Shown here in pieces: positions 23,712 to 31,415 of a DNA stretch of 64,000 bases (positions are counted from its first letter, which is position 1; each line of letters begins with the position of its first letter). The translations under genes and the position numbers were made by a program. This DNA comes from Janibacter sp. A1S7 (lineage in GTDB: Bacteria > Actinomycetota > Actinomycetes > Actinomycetales > Dermatophilaceae). Under the pieces are notes generated by a model. It saw only the letters and a program-made list of their open reading frames with translations. It made no database searches and was not told the DNA's origin. The stretch lies in the NCBI RefSeq assembly GCF_037198315.1, contig NZ_CP144913.1:3100001-3164000 (forward strand), in the 5' to 3' direction.

Positions 23712-24520
23712 TCGAACTGGTTGAGGAAGAAGCGCATCGCGTTGATCCGGCCACGCTTCTTGTCGTTGGACTTGATGACCATCCACGGGGCGCGCTTGGT
23801 GTCGGTCCGCTCGAACATCGCCTCCTTGGCCCCGGTGTAGGCGTCCCACTTGTCGAGGCTCTCCAGGTCGATGGGCGAGAGCTTCCACCGACGCACCGGG
23901 TCGATCTGCCGGATGGCGAAGCGGGTGCGCTGCTCCTGCTGGGTCACCGAGAACCACAGCTTGGTCACGTGCACCCCGGCCTCGGCGAGCATCCGCTCGA
24001 CCCTGGGCGCCTGGTCCATGAAGGTCTCGTACTCCTCGTCGGTGCAAAAGCCCATCACCCGCTCCACGCCGGCGCGGTTGTACCAGGACCGGTCGAAGAG
24101 GACGATCTCGCCGCTGGTCGGCAGGTGCTGGATGTAGCGCTGGAAGTACCACTGCCCCTCCTCGCGCTCGCTGGGCCTGGTCAGCGCGACCACCCGGGCA
24201 CCGCGGGGATTGAGGTGCTCGGTGAAGCGCTTGATGGTCCCGCCCTTGCCAGCGGCATCGCGCCCCTCGAAGAGGACGACGAACTTCCTGCCGGTGTCCT
24301 GCACCCAGTACTGGAACTTCAGCAGCTCGATCTGCAGCAGGTACTTCTCGACGTCGTAGTCGTTGCGCGTCATCAGCGTCTCGTAGGGATAGTTCTCCCG
24401 CCACGTCTCCACGGCCTTGCCGTCCGGCGCGATGAGCTGCGGGTCGTCCCCCTGGTCGTCGCGGACGGTGTAGCCCTCGGCCACCAGCCGGTCGATGTAC
24501 TCGCGGAGGTTCTGCTGCAT
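23630..24520 (-). CDS. ppk2: Polyphosphate kinase 2
   Basis: This 296-aa, single-domain PPK2 transfers phosphate between polyphosphate and nucleotides, usually making NTP/NDP from NDP/NMP. The Walker A motif is EGRDAAGKGGT (residues 85-95) and the Walker B/lid module is FDRSWYNRAGVERVMGFC. The N-terminal LLKFQYWVQDTGRKFVVLFEG and the later LWFSVTQQEQRTRFAIRQIDPVRRWKLSPIDLES are standard PPK2 blocks. Class assignment (I, II or III) sets nucleotide preference, and I cannot settle it from motifs alone. It overlaps its convergent neighbour at the 3' end. Confidence 0.94.
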   Translation of the reverse strand: MQQNLREYIDRLVAEGYTVRDDQGDDPQLIAPDGKAVETWRENYPYETLMTRNDYDVEKYLLQIELLKFQYWVQDTGRKFVVLFEGRDAAGKGGTIKRFTEHLNPRGARVVALTRPSEREEGQWYFQRYIQHLPTSGEIVLFDRSWYNRAGVERVMGFCTDEEYETFMDQAPRVERMLAEAGVHVTKLWFSVTQQEQRTRFAIRQIDPVRRWKLSPIDLESLDKWDAYTGAKEAMFERTDTKRAPWMVIKSNDKKRGRINAMRFFLNQFDYEGKDPSIVFAPDAQVVARGKKVVGD

Positions 24521-24605
24521 GAACGATCAATACCACGCCCGGGTGACGCGCGGGTGTCCGTCGCGCCATCGGGTGGCGCCCTGACGGTCCTGCTTCAATG
24601 GCGTC

Positions 24606-25268
24606 ATGGAGCAGCACCGCAGGTACTGGGAGGACACCTACCTCTTCGAGGTCGAGACCGAGGTCATCGAGGTGTGCGAGGAGCCGGCGCCCGGCATCGC
24701 CGTGCGCGACGGCATCGTCCACCCGAAGGGGGGTGGTCAGCCCGACGACGTCGCCACCGTGGACTCGCGACCGGTCTCCGTGAGCAAGGACCCCGGGGCC
24801 GTCTGGCTGCACCCCGAGGGCACGCTCCCCGCCGTCGGTGACCCGGTACACGTGGCGATCGACCCCGAGGTACGGCGCCGTCATGCGGCACTCCACTCCG
24901 CGGGGCACCTCCTCGATGCCTGCGTCCTGCCGCTCGGCTTCGTCAACGTCGGGCTGAGTCACACCCCGGGCCAGGCCTTCCTGCTGTATGACGTGGACGG
25001 TGGAACCCTCCCGGACGGGGAGGAGGCCAAGGCGTCGCTGATCGCGGCCGTCCTCGACCGGGCCCTCGAGCTCGTCGCCGCCGACCTGCCCTATGCCGCC
25101 GAGGTCGACGCGGACGGAGTACGCAGGGTCACGATCGAGGGTCTGCAGACCGACCCGTGCGGTGGCACCCACGTGCGCACCACGGGGGACCTCACCGACA
25201 TCGAGATCACTCGCGTGCGCACCAAGAAGGGCCAGCTCAAGTTGAGCTACACGGCCGAGCACGCGTGA
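24606..25268 (+). CDS. Alanyl-tRNA editing protein (AlaX-like)
   Basis: This 220-aa protein is related to the editing domain of alanyl-tRNA synthetase and hydrolyses mischarged Ser- or Gly-tRNA(Ala) in trans. The zinc ligands are readable as HSAGH (His97, His101) and CGGTH (Cys185, His189). The early block HPKGGGQPDD (residues 39-48) is the conserved GGGQP loop of AlaXp/AlaRS. The length fits a stand-alone type with an N-terminal beta-barrel. It precedes selO by 72 bp on the same strand; co-transcription is possible. Confidence in the fold is high; tRNA specificity is inferred. Confidence 0.9.
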   Translation: MEQHRRYWEDTYLFEVETEVIEVCEEPAPGIAVRDGIVHPKGGGQPDDVATVDSRPVSVSKDPGAVWLHPEGTLPAVGDPVHVAIDPEVRRRHAALHSAGHLLDACVLPLGFVNVGLSHTPGQAFLLYDVDGGTLPDGEEAKASLIAAVLDRALELVAADLPYAAEVDADGVRRVTIEGLQTDPCGGTHVRTTGDLTDIEITRVRTKKGQLKLSYTAEHA

Positions 25269-25340
25269 CCCGGCCCCGACCGGCGCGGCGGCGTCCCCGG
25301 GCGTGAGGCCAGCGTTGTCCGCGCGTGCGAAGGTGGATGC

Positions 25341-26801
25341 ATGAGGTGGCCCTTTGACAACACCTACGTCCGCGACCTCGGCTGGCTCGGGGCGCGGGTC
25401 GACCCGGTCCCGGTGCGATCTCCCGAGTTGCTCGCGCTCAACGAGGACCTCGCCGTCGAGCTCGGCCTCGACTCCGGCGGCCTCCGCTCGCCGGAGGGGG
25501 TGGCGGTCCTCGCGGGCAACGCCCTCGCCGAGGGCTCCGAGCCGATTGCCCAGGCCTACGCCGGGCACCAGTTCGGGCAGCTCACCCCGGTGCTCGGCGA
25601 CGGCCGCGCGCACCTGCTCGGCGAAGTCGTCGACACCCGCGGCCGACGCCGGGACCTCGCACTCAAGGGGTCGGGACGCACCCCCTTCTCCCGGGCGGGT
25701 GACGGACGCGCGGTCACCGGCCCGGTGCTGCGGGAGTACCTCGTCGCGGAGTTCATGCACGCGGTCGGTGTCCCGACGACCCGGGCCCTGGCGGCCGTGG
25801 CGACCGGCGAGCGAGTGCAGCGCGAGCGGCCGCTCCCCGGTGCCGTGCTCACCCGGGTCGCCTCCTCGCACCTGCGCATCGGCACCCTCGTGCTCCTCGC
25901 CACCCGGGGCAGCCGCGAGCAGCTCGCCGACACCGTCGAGTACGTCCGCGCCCGCCACTACCCCGATCTGGCACAGCACGACCCGATGGCCCTGCTGTCC
26001 GCGGTCGTCGAGCGCCAGGCCAGGCTCGTCGCGCGGTGGATGTCCCTGGGCTTCATCCACGGCGTGATGAACACCGACAACATGACCCTCTCGGGCGAGA
26101 CGATCGACTACGGTCCGTGCGCCTTCCTCGACGCCTACGACCCGGCGACCTTCTTCAGCAGCGTGGACGCCATGGGGCGCTACCGCTACTCCGCGCAGCC
26201 GGCGATGGCGATGTGGGGGCTGGCCCGCTTGGCCGAGTGCCTGCTGCCGCTGGCCGAGGGCGAGCCGGATGCGCTCATGACCGAGGCGCAGGAGCGCGTC
26301 CAGGCCTTCGCCGGGATCCACGAAGAAGCGTGGTTGGACGCCTTCCGGCCCAAGCTCGGGCTCGTCCGGGTGGGGACCGAGGACCGCGAGCTCGTCGAGG
26401 ACGTGCTGATGATCGCGAAGGAGGAGACGCTGGACTTCACGAATCTCTTCCGGGACCTGGCCCGGGTGCTGCGCCAGGAGCCGACGCCGACCCTGGACCG
26501 CATCGAGGACGTGCCGCGCTGGCAGCAGTGGCGGAAGCGGTGGCTGGACCGCCTCGAGAGCGAAGGAGAGCCGGTCGGGTCCCGCCACGCGCTCATGGAC
26601 GGGACCAACCCGATCCACATCCCCCGCAACCATCTCGTCGAGGAGGCCCTCGCCGCGGCCCACGCGGGGGACCTCGCCCCCTTCGCGCAGCTCCTGGAGG
26701 TGACCGGCTCACCCTTCGTGGAGCAGGAGGGGCGAGAGCGCTACGCCGAGCCCGCCGACTCAGACTTCACCCACGGCTACGTCACCTACTGCGGGACCTG
26801 A
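25341..26801 (+). CDS. selO: Protein adenylyltransferase SelO (YdiU/UPF0061), Cys form
   Basis: SelO is a pseudokinase-fold enzyme that transfers AMP from ATP to Ser/Thr/Tyr of redox proteins. The 486-aa length is typical. Hallmarks visible are AQAYAGHQFGQLTPVLGDGRAHLLGE, ALKGSGRTPFSRAGDGRAV (ATP-contacting block), SSHLRIGTL, and HGVMNTDNMTLSGETIDYGPCAFLD, which holds the metal-binding Asn/Asp. The C-terminus ends YVTYCGT, with Cys where eukaryotic SelO has Sec. The normal TGA stop comes two codons after that Cys, so this copy is not a selenoprotein even though the organism decodes Sec. Confidence 0.95.
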   Translation: MRWPFDNTYVRDLGWLGARVDPVPVRSPELLALNEDLAVELGLDSGGLRSPEGVAVLAGNALAEGSEPIAQAYAGHQFGQLTPVLGDGRAHLLGEVVDTRGRRRDLALKGSGRTPFSRAGDGRAVTGPVLREYLVAEFMHAVGVPTTRALAAVATGERVQRERPLPGAVLTRVASSHLRIGTLVLLATRGSREQLADTVEYVRARHYPDLAQHDPMALLSAVVERQARLVARWMSLGFIHGVMNTDNMTLSGETIDYGPCAFLDAYDPATFFSSVDAMGRYRYSAQPAMAMWGLARLAECLLPLAEGEPDALMTEAQERVQAFAGIHEEAWLDAFRPKLGLVRVGTEDRELVEDVLMIAKEETLDFTNLFRDLARVLRQEPTPTLDRIEDVPRWQQWRKRWLDRLESEGEPVGSRHALMDGTNPIHIPRNHLVEEALAAAHAGDLAPFAQLLEVTGSPFVEQEGRERYAEPADSDFTHGYVTYCGT

Positions 26802-26875
26802 CCCGCCGAGCCACCCCGCGGCCGACCCCGCTCGAAAGGGCCCCCTTCCCACCGCTGGTGGGGCAGGCTGTCCCC

Positions 26876-27382
26876 ATGGGCAGGAGGAGCAGGGCCGGTG
26901 GAGCCACACCCGCTGTGCGAGCGCTGGCGGCGGCCGGCGTCGAGTTCACCGAGCACCCCTACGAGCACGACCCGGCGGCGCAGTCCTACGGGCTGGAGGC
27001 GGCCGAGGCGATCGGTGTCGCGCCGGAGCGGGTGTACAAGACCCTCCTCGCGCAGACCGACCTGTCCGCGCACCACGGTCTCGTCGTGGGCATCGTCCCG
27101 GTAACCGGGCAGCTCGACCTCAAGGCGCTGGCGGCCGCGGTCGGCGCCAAGAGGGCCAGCATGGCCGACCCCGCCCTCGCTGAGAGGACGACCGGCTACG
27201 TCGTCGGCGGGATCAGCCCGATCGGACAGAAGCGCACCCTGACCACGGTCGTGGACACCACGGCCGGGCTCCACACCACGGTCTTCGTCAGCGGAGGGCG
27301 ACGCGGCCTCGACCTGGAGCTGCCCCCTTCGGACCTCGTGGCACTCACCTCGGCCACGGTCGCCGACATCGCCAAGGACTGA
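26876..27382 (+). CDS. ybaK: Cys-tRNA(Pro) deacylase YbaK/EbsC
   Basis: A 168-aa member of the YbaK/ProX editing family, which hydrolyses Cys-tRNA(Pro) formed by ProRS error. The key features are ATPAVRALAAAGVEFTEHPYEHD at the N-terminus, the conserved lysine in ERVYKTLLAQTD, and GYVVGGISPIGQKRTLTTVVD, the GGxSPxGxK block that lines the active site. I chose ATG 26876; a much longer in-frame extension overlaps selO in another frame and is not credible. With AlaX nearby, this makes two trans-editing factors within 3 kb. Confidence 0.93.
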   Translation: MGRRSRAGGATPAVRALAAAGVEFTEHPYEHDPAAQSYGLEAAEAIGVAPERVYKTLLAQTDLSAHHGLVVGIVPVTGQLDLKALAAAVGAKRASMADPALAERTTGYVVGGISPIGQKRTLTTVVDTTAGLHTTVFVSGGRRGLDLELPPSDLVALTSATVADIAKD

Positions 27383-27391
27383 CCGGCCGCC

Positions 27392-27721
27392 TCAGCGAAG
27401 GGGGGACACCTCGCCCACGCAGGCCACCGGCAGCTCGCCGCCGTAGACGTGCGGGAAGAGTTCGTCGACACCGGCTGCCGGTGGCTCCCAGCGCACGTCG
27501 AGGCCGTGGGCCACGAGCGCGGGCTCGTCCAGGGTGAGCAGGAGCAGTGGTTCGGTCACGTCGGTATAGAACCGCTCCCGGACCCCCGCCGTCTGCTCGG
27601 GTGAGCTGCAGTGCGTGAAGCCGACATCAGCGATGAGCTGCCCCCGTGTCGAGACCGGGTAGCTGCCCGTCTGCTGCGCGTGCAGCCAATCGGACTCGAG
27701 GGCGATGTGCTGGAGTGTCAT
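27392..27721 (-). CDS. DUF952 domain protein
   Basis: A 109-aa protein starts at ATG 27721. Blocks matching the DUF952 family are IALESDWLHAQQTGSYPVSTRGQ, DVGFTHCSSPEQTAGVRERFY and the final ELFPHVYGGELPVACVGEV. The family has an ADP-ribosyltransferase-like small fold without an established activity. The gene converges on ybaK with about 9 bp between the stops, so the two transcripts overlap or end within each other. Confidence 0.82.
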   Translation of the reverse strand: MTLQHIALESDWLHAQQTGSYPVSTRGQLIADVGFTHCSSPEQTAGVRERFYTDVTEPLLLLTLDEPALVAHGLDVRWEPPAAGVDELFPHVYGGELPVACVGEVSPLR

Positions 27722-27764
27722 GGCGCCATCCTGCCGTCTGAGCTGCACCGCTTTCCCAGAGTTT

Positions 27765-27805
27765 CCCCTGCTTCACCGGAGTCACAAACTCCTGCGAAGC
27801 AGGGG
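27765..27805 (-). terminator. Stacked hairpin terminator after the aldehyde dehydrogenase gene
   Basis: CCCCTGCTTC (27765-27774) pairs perfectly with GAAGCAGGGG (27796-27805), and GGAGT/ACTCC (27778-27782, 27788-27792) forms an inner stem over a CACAA loop. It lies between the DUF952 start and the aldehyde dehydrogenase stop (both minus strand), so it should end the dehydrogenase transcript. Read on the minus strand it is followed by a short T/A-rich stretch. Confidence 0.6.
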
Positions 27806-27812
27806 ATTAACG

Positions 27813-27844
27813 GGTCACCCGATAATCCTGGGGCCCAGGTGACC
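27813..27844 (-). terminator. Second hairpin immediately after the aldehyde dehydrogenase stop
   Basis: GGTCACC (27813-27819) and GGTGACC (27838-27844) are perfect inverted arms, and CCTGGGGCCCAGG (27827-27839) is a separate perfect palindrome within. The structure starts three bases after the aldehyde dehydrogenase stop. Together with the hairpin at 27765-27805 it forms a tandem terminator region. Confidence 0.45.
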
Positions 27845-27846
27845 TC

Positions 27847-29319
27847 TCACATCTTGACGCCGATGTACTTCATCTCCAGGAACTCGTCGATCCCGACGAA
27901 ACCACCCTCGCGGCCGACACCGGACTCCTTGATCCCGCCGAAGGGCGCGGCCGGGTTGGACACGACCCCCATGTTGAGGCCGACCATGCCCGCCTCGAGC
28001 GCCCGGCTGACCCGGAAGCCCCGGTCCAAGCCCTGGGTGAAGACGTAGGAGACCAGACCGAAGGGGGTGTCGTTCGCCAGTGCGATCGCCTCCTCCTCGG
28101 TGTCGAACTCGCCGATCGCGGCGACCGGACCGAAGATCTCGGTGCTGGCGAGCTCGGCGTCGGCAGGGACCCCGGTGAGGACGGTGGCCGGGTAGAAGTA
28201 GCCCTCCCGGTCGGACGGCTCGCCCCCGAGTTGTGCCGTGGCACCGCGCGAGACGGCGTCGCGGACGAGCTCGTCGACCTTGTCGACCGCCCCCTGGTTG
28301 ACCAGCGGCCCGACGACGACGCCCTCCTCGACTCCTCGTCCCATCCCGAGCGCACCCATCCGCTCGGTGAGCCGACGGGAGAACTCCTCGGCGACCGGAC
28401 GCTGGACGAGGATCCGGTTGGCGGCCGTGCAGGCCTGGCCGATGTTGCGCATCTTGGCCAGCATCGCCCCCTCGACGGCGGCGTCGAGGTCCGCGTCGTC
28501 GAAGACGATGAAGGGGGCATTGCCACCGAGCTCCATCGACGTGCGCATGACCGTCTTCGCGGCGAGCTCGAGCAGGTGCTTGCCGACCGGGGTGGACCCG
28601 GTGAAGGAGAGCTTGCGCGAGCGGGGGTCGAGGATCAGCGGAGTCATCACGTCGTCGGTCTTGCTCGTCGTCACGACGTTGACCACGCCCTTGGGCAGGC
28701 CGGCCCGCTCGAGGATCTCGACGAGCGCGAGCGTCGACAGCGGCGTCTGCGAGGCCGGCTTGATCACCGAGGTGCATCCGGCCGCGATGGCCGGGCCGAT
28801 CTTGCGGGTACCCATGGCCATCGGGAAGTTCCACGGCGTGATGAGGATGCACGGACCGACCGGCTCCTTCGACACCAGGAAGCGTGACCCGCCGGCGGGC
28901 GCCGTCATGAACCCGCCGTCGATGCGCACGGCCTCCTCGGCGAACCACCGGAAGAACTCGGCTGCGTAGGTGACCTCACCGCGGGCCTCGGCCAGGGGCT
29001 TGCCCATCTCGAGGGTCATGATCAGCGCCAGCCGCTCACTCTCCTCGATGAGCAGGTCGTAGGCGCGGGTGAGGATCTCGCTGCGCTCCCGGGGCGCAGA
29101 CGCGGCCCACCCGGGTTGCGCCTCGACGGCGGCGTCCAGGGCGGCCGAGGCCTCCTGGGGAGTCGCGTCGGCGATCTCGCACAGGACCGTGCCGGTGGAC
29201 GGGTCGATGACCGGCAGCGTGGCGGCAGTCGGGCGCCACTCCCCCCCGATGAAGAGGCCGGTGGGAACCGACTCGATGGCCTCCCGCTCGCGGTCCTGCG
29301 TGATCTGGGTGTCCTGCAT
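27847..29319 (-). CDS. NAD(P)-dependent aldehyde dehydrogenase (succinate-semialdehyde dehydrogenase type)
   Basis: A 490-aa ALDH superfamily enzyme starts at ATG 29319 after a GAAGGAG site. The catalytic thiol is Cys297 (RNIGQACTAANRI) and the general base Glu263 (SMELGGNAPF). PWNFPMAMGTRKIGPAIAAGC and SFTGSTPVGKHLL complete the cofactor site. The length and blocks fit the GabD/SSADH group, which oxidises succinate semialdehyde or similar omega-semialdehydes. It is divergent from a class III aminotransferase, with a shared GntR-type operator between them, so the pair probably converts an omega-amine to a dicarboxylate. A longer upstream frame (to 29694) overlaps the divergent gene and is rejected. 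Confidence 0.92.
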   Translation of the reverse strand: MQDTQITQDREREAIESVPTGLFIGGEWRPTAATLPVIDPSTGTVLCEIADATPQEASAALDAAVEAQPGWAASAPRERSEILTRAYDLLIEESERLALIMTLEMGKPLAEARGEVTYAAEFFRWFAEEAVRIDGGFMTAPAGGSRFLVSKEPVGPCILITPWNFPMAMGTRKIGPAIAAGCTSVIKPASQTPLSTLALVEILERAGLPKGVVNVVTTSKTDDVMTPLILDPRSRKLSFTGSTPVGKHLLELAAKTVMRTSMELGGNAPFIVFDDADLDAAVEGAMLAKMRNIGQACTAANRILVQRPVAEEFSRRLTERMGALGMGRGVEEGVVVGPLVNQGAVDKVDELVRDAVSRGATAQLGGEPSDREGYFYPATVLTGVPADAELASTEIFGPVAAIGEFDTEEEAIALANDTPFGLVSYVFTQGLDRGFRVSRALEAGMVGLNMGVVSNPAAPFGGIKESGVGREGGFVGIDEFLEMKYIGVKM

Positions 29320-29367
29320 CGCCTGGCTCCTTCGTCGTGTCCTTGCCGTTGCCACCATCCTAGAAGT

Positions 29368-29386
29368 ATTGTCAACAATCAGACAA
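29368..29386. promoter_or_regulatory. GntR-type operator, site 1 (aldehyde dehydrogenase / aminotransferase)
   Basis: ATTGTCAACAAT (29368-29379) is a palindromic 12-mer (ATTGT-CA-ACAAT), and TTGTC-N8-GACAA spans 29369-29386. It sits between divergent starts at 29319 and 29405. The identical 12-mer recurs at 33799-33810, and the TTGTC-N8-GACAA form recurs at 33761-33778. This resembles the TNGTNNNACNA-type sites of FadR/FCD regulators, and a GntR/FCD gene lies in the cluster. Confidence 0.7.
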
Positions 29387-29404
29387 CCAATCTGGAGGTT
29401 ATCG

Positions 29405-30646
29405 ATGACAGCGCTGTCCCCCCTTCTCAAGCAGGCCACCCCCGTGACCGTCGACCACGCACTCGGTTGCGAGGTCTTCGACTCGGACGGTCGTCGCTTC
29501 CTCGACTTCACCGCCGGCATCGGCGTCGTGAGCACGGGCCACTGCCACCCGAAGGTCGTCGCCGCCGCGCAGGAGCAGGTCGGCAAGCTCATCCACGGCC
29601 AGTACACCACCGTGATGCACAAGCCACTGCTGGAGCTCGTCGAGAAGCTGGACGGGGTCCTGCCCTCGCACCTGAACTCGCTCTTCTTCGCCAACTCCGG
29701 CAGCGAGGCGCTGGAGGCATCGCTGCGCCTGAGCCGTCAGGCCACCGGCCGGCCCAACGTCATCGTCTTCCACGGCGGCTTCCACGGCCGCACGGTCGCG
29801 ACGGCGACGATGACGACGTCGGGCACCCGCTTCTCGGCGGGATTCAGCCCGCTCATGGGCGGGGTGCACGTCGCCCCCTTCCCCACCGCCTACCGCTACG
29901 GATGGACCGAGGAGGAGGCGACCCGCTTCGCCCTCCAGGAGCTGGACTTCATCTTCGCGACGCTCACCTCCCCGGAGGAGACCGCCGCCTTCGTGGTCGA
30001 GCCGATCCTCGGCGAAGGGGGCTACATCCCGGGCAACACCGCCTTCTTCCAGGGGCTGCGCGAGCGTGCCGACAAGCACGGCATCGTCCTGGTCATGGAC
30101 GAGGTCCAGGCGGGCTTCGGCCGCACCGGCAGGATGTTCGGCCACCAGCACTTCGACGTGCAGCCGGACGTCATCACCCTCGCCAAGGGCATCGCCTCCG
30201 GCTTCCCGATCTCCGGGATCGCCGCGACCGAGGAGCTCATGGCCAAGGCCTGGGCCGGCTCGCAGGGCGGCACCTACGGCGCCAACGCCGTGGCCTGCGC
30301 CGCCGCCGTCGCCACCCTCGGGGTCATCGAGGAGGAGGGGCTGGTCGCCAACGCCGCCGAGCGCGGCCACCAGCTGCTCGACGGGGCGAAGTCCGCAGCA
30401 GTCGACGGCGTCGGCGACGTGCGCGGCCTCGGGCTGCTCGTCGGCAGCGAGTTCACCACCGCCGACGGCCAGCCGGACGCCGAGCGCGCCAAGGCGGCTC
30501 AGCAGCTCGCGGCGACCAAGGGCCTGCTCCTGCTCACCTGCGGCGCGTACATGAACACCGTGCGGATGATCCCGCCGCTCGTGGTCACGGCCGAGCAGGT
30601 CGACGAGGCCCTGGGCATCTGGTCCGAGGTCCTGGCGGAGGTCTGA
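29405..30646 (+). CDS. Class III aminotransferase (4-aminobutyrate aminotransferase-like)
   Basis: A 413-aa PLP enzyme starts at ATG 29405 after GGAGG. The PLP lysine is Lys261 (DVITLAKGIASGFPIS), the cofactor Asp is in LVMDEVQAGFGRTG, and NSGSEALEASLRLSR binds the phosphate. The family moves amino groups from omega-amino acids, ornithine-type or 4-aminobutyrate-type donors to 2-oxoglutarate. Position opposite an SSADH-like gene suggests sequential amine-to-semialdehyde-to-acid oxidation. The DUF3830 gene follows one base after the stop, so they are co-transcribed. The true donor in this cluster is unknown; the GABA label is only the nearest family. Confidence 0.9.
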   Translation: MTALSPLLKQATPVTVDHALGCEVFDSDGRRFLDFTAGIGVVSTGHCHPKVVAAAQEQVGKLIHGQYTTVMHKPLLELVEKLDGVLPSHLNSLFFANSGSEALEASLRLSRQATGRPNVIVFHGGFHGRTVATATMTTSGTRFSAGFSPLMGGVHVAPFPTAYRYGWTEEEATRFALQELDFIFATLTSPEETAAFVVEPILGEGGYIPGNTAFFQGLRERADKHGIVLVMDEVQAGFGRTGRMFGHQHFDVQPDVITLAKGIASGFPISGIAATEELMAKAWAGSQGGTYGANAVACAAAVATLGVIEEEGLVANAAERGHQLLDGAKSAAVDGVGDVRGLGLLVGSEFTTADGQPDAERAKAAQQLAATKGLLLLTCGAYMNTVRMIPPLVVTAEQVDEALGIWSEVLAEV

Positions 30647-30647
30647 G

Positions 30648-31145
30648 ATGGCAGCCCGGTACGTCACGATCACGCTCGAGTCGCGGGGGGTGACCGCCCG
30701 GGCGCGCCTGCTCGATGACGAGGCGCCGCTGACCTGCGAGGCGGTGTGGCAGGCGCTGCCGACGGGCAGCGACGCCTTCCACGCCAAGTACGCGCGCAAC
30801 GAGGTCTACACGCTCGTCCCACGGATCACGGCGGCGCCACACCGGGAGAACCCGACGATCACCCCGATCCCGGGGGACGTGTGCCTCTTCGACTTCGAGC
30901 CGTGGGAGATCGGCAACCCCGCCTACGGGTACGACCCGGGGTCGACGGCGCACGCGGAGCAGGGCGCGACCGACCTGGCGATCTTCTACGGCCGCAACAA
31001 CCTGCTCATCAACGGCGACCTCGGTTGGGTACCCGGGTCGGTCTTCGCCACGATCGAGGAGGGCCTGCCCGAGATGGCCGAGGCCTGCAACGACCTGTGG
31101 CGCAACGGCTTCGCCGGGGAACGGCTGACCTTCGCGCGGGCCTGA
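30648..31145 (+). CDS. DUF3830 family protein
   Basis: A 165-aa protein starts at ATG 30648, one base after the aminotransferase stop. The blocks RYVTITLESRGVTARARLLDDEAPLTCEAVWQALP, NEVYTLVPRI and NPTITPIPGDVCLFDF fit the DUF3830 family, predicted to have a cyclophilin-like barrel. The function is unknown. From my knowledge of the family (no search was run), members tend to occur beside amidase and Asp/Glu-racemase-fold genes, as here, so a role in the same pathway is likely. No catalytic residues can be assigned. A perfect 20-bp hairpin terminator follows six bases later. Confidence 0.75.
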   Translation: MAARYVTITLESRGVTARARLLDDEAPLTCEAVWQALPTGSDAFHAKYARNEVYTLVPRITAAPHRENPTITPIPGDVCLFDFEPWEIGNPAYGYDPGSTAHAEQGATDLAIFYGRNNLLINGDLGWVPGSVFATIEEGLPEMAEACNDLWRNGFAGERLTFARA

Positions 31146-31150
31146 GCACA

Positions 31151-31195
31151 GCGAAGGGGGTGACCCGCCGGTGATCGGCGGGTCACCCCCTTCGC
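31151..31195 (+). terminator. Perfect 20-bp hairpin after DUF3830
   Basis: The arms 31151-31170 and 31176-31195 are exact reverse complements (GCGAAGGGGGTGACCCGCCG) with a GTGAT loop. It starts six bases after the stop and should end aminotransferase-DUF3830 transcription. No U-run is visible. The stem base is the CGAAGGGGG motif that is frequent across the window. Confidence 0.8.
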
Positions 31196-31269
31196 CATGC
31201 CGTGGGCCGGGCGGTGGCGAAGACCGGCAACGCCGGACGACGGGCAGCTCGGCCCCGGTACCCCGCGAT

Positions 31270-31311
31270 GGCCGGGAAACCTCGCGACGGCCGCGCCACA
31301 ACCCGGTCATG
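31270..31311. repeat. Second copy of the GGCCGGGAAACC-N20-CCCGGTCATG element
   Basis: GGCCGGGAAACC (31270-31281) and CCCGGTCATG (31302-31311) are separated by 20 nt, exactly as at 15475-15516, although the 20 nt differ. It lies in the 270-bp gap between two convergent operons, between two terminator hairpins. This suggests a small dispersed extragenic repeat. Confidence 0.45.
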
Positions 31312-31351
31312 GCTCGCCGGCCCGGCCACGACGGGACGTCCCGGTCCACCA

Positions 31352-31397
31352 CACGCTGATCGGCCCCGCTGCTCGTGCAGTGGGGCCGATCGGCGTG
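31352..31397 (-). terminator. Hairpin after the amidase gene
   Basis: CACGCTGATCGGCCCC (31352-31367) and GGGGCCGATCGGCGTG (31382-31397) match at 15 of 16 positions with a 14-nt loop. It lies 18 bp beyond the amidase stop on the minus strand, so it is the likely terminator of the hydroxyacid dehydrogenase-amidase operon. Confidence 0.65.
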
Positions 31398-31415
31398 GAG
31401 AGGACCGGCGTGCTG

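Noticed and set aside
26036..26875. N-terminal extension of the YbaK gene back through selO
   Set aside because: The extension is in a shadow frame of selO. The family length and the block ATPAVRALAAAGVEF fit the start at 26876.
29320..29694. N-terminal extension of the aldehyde dehydrogenase to 29694
   Set aside because: It would run across the shared promoter and into the divergent aminotransferase; the ribosome site and family N-terminus fit 29319.
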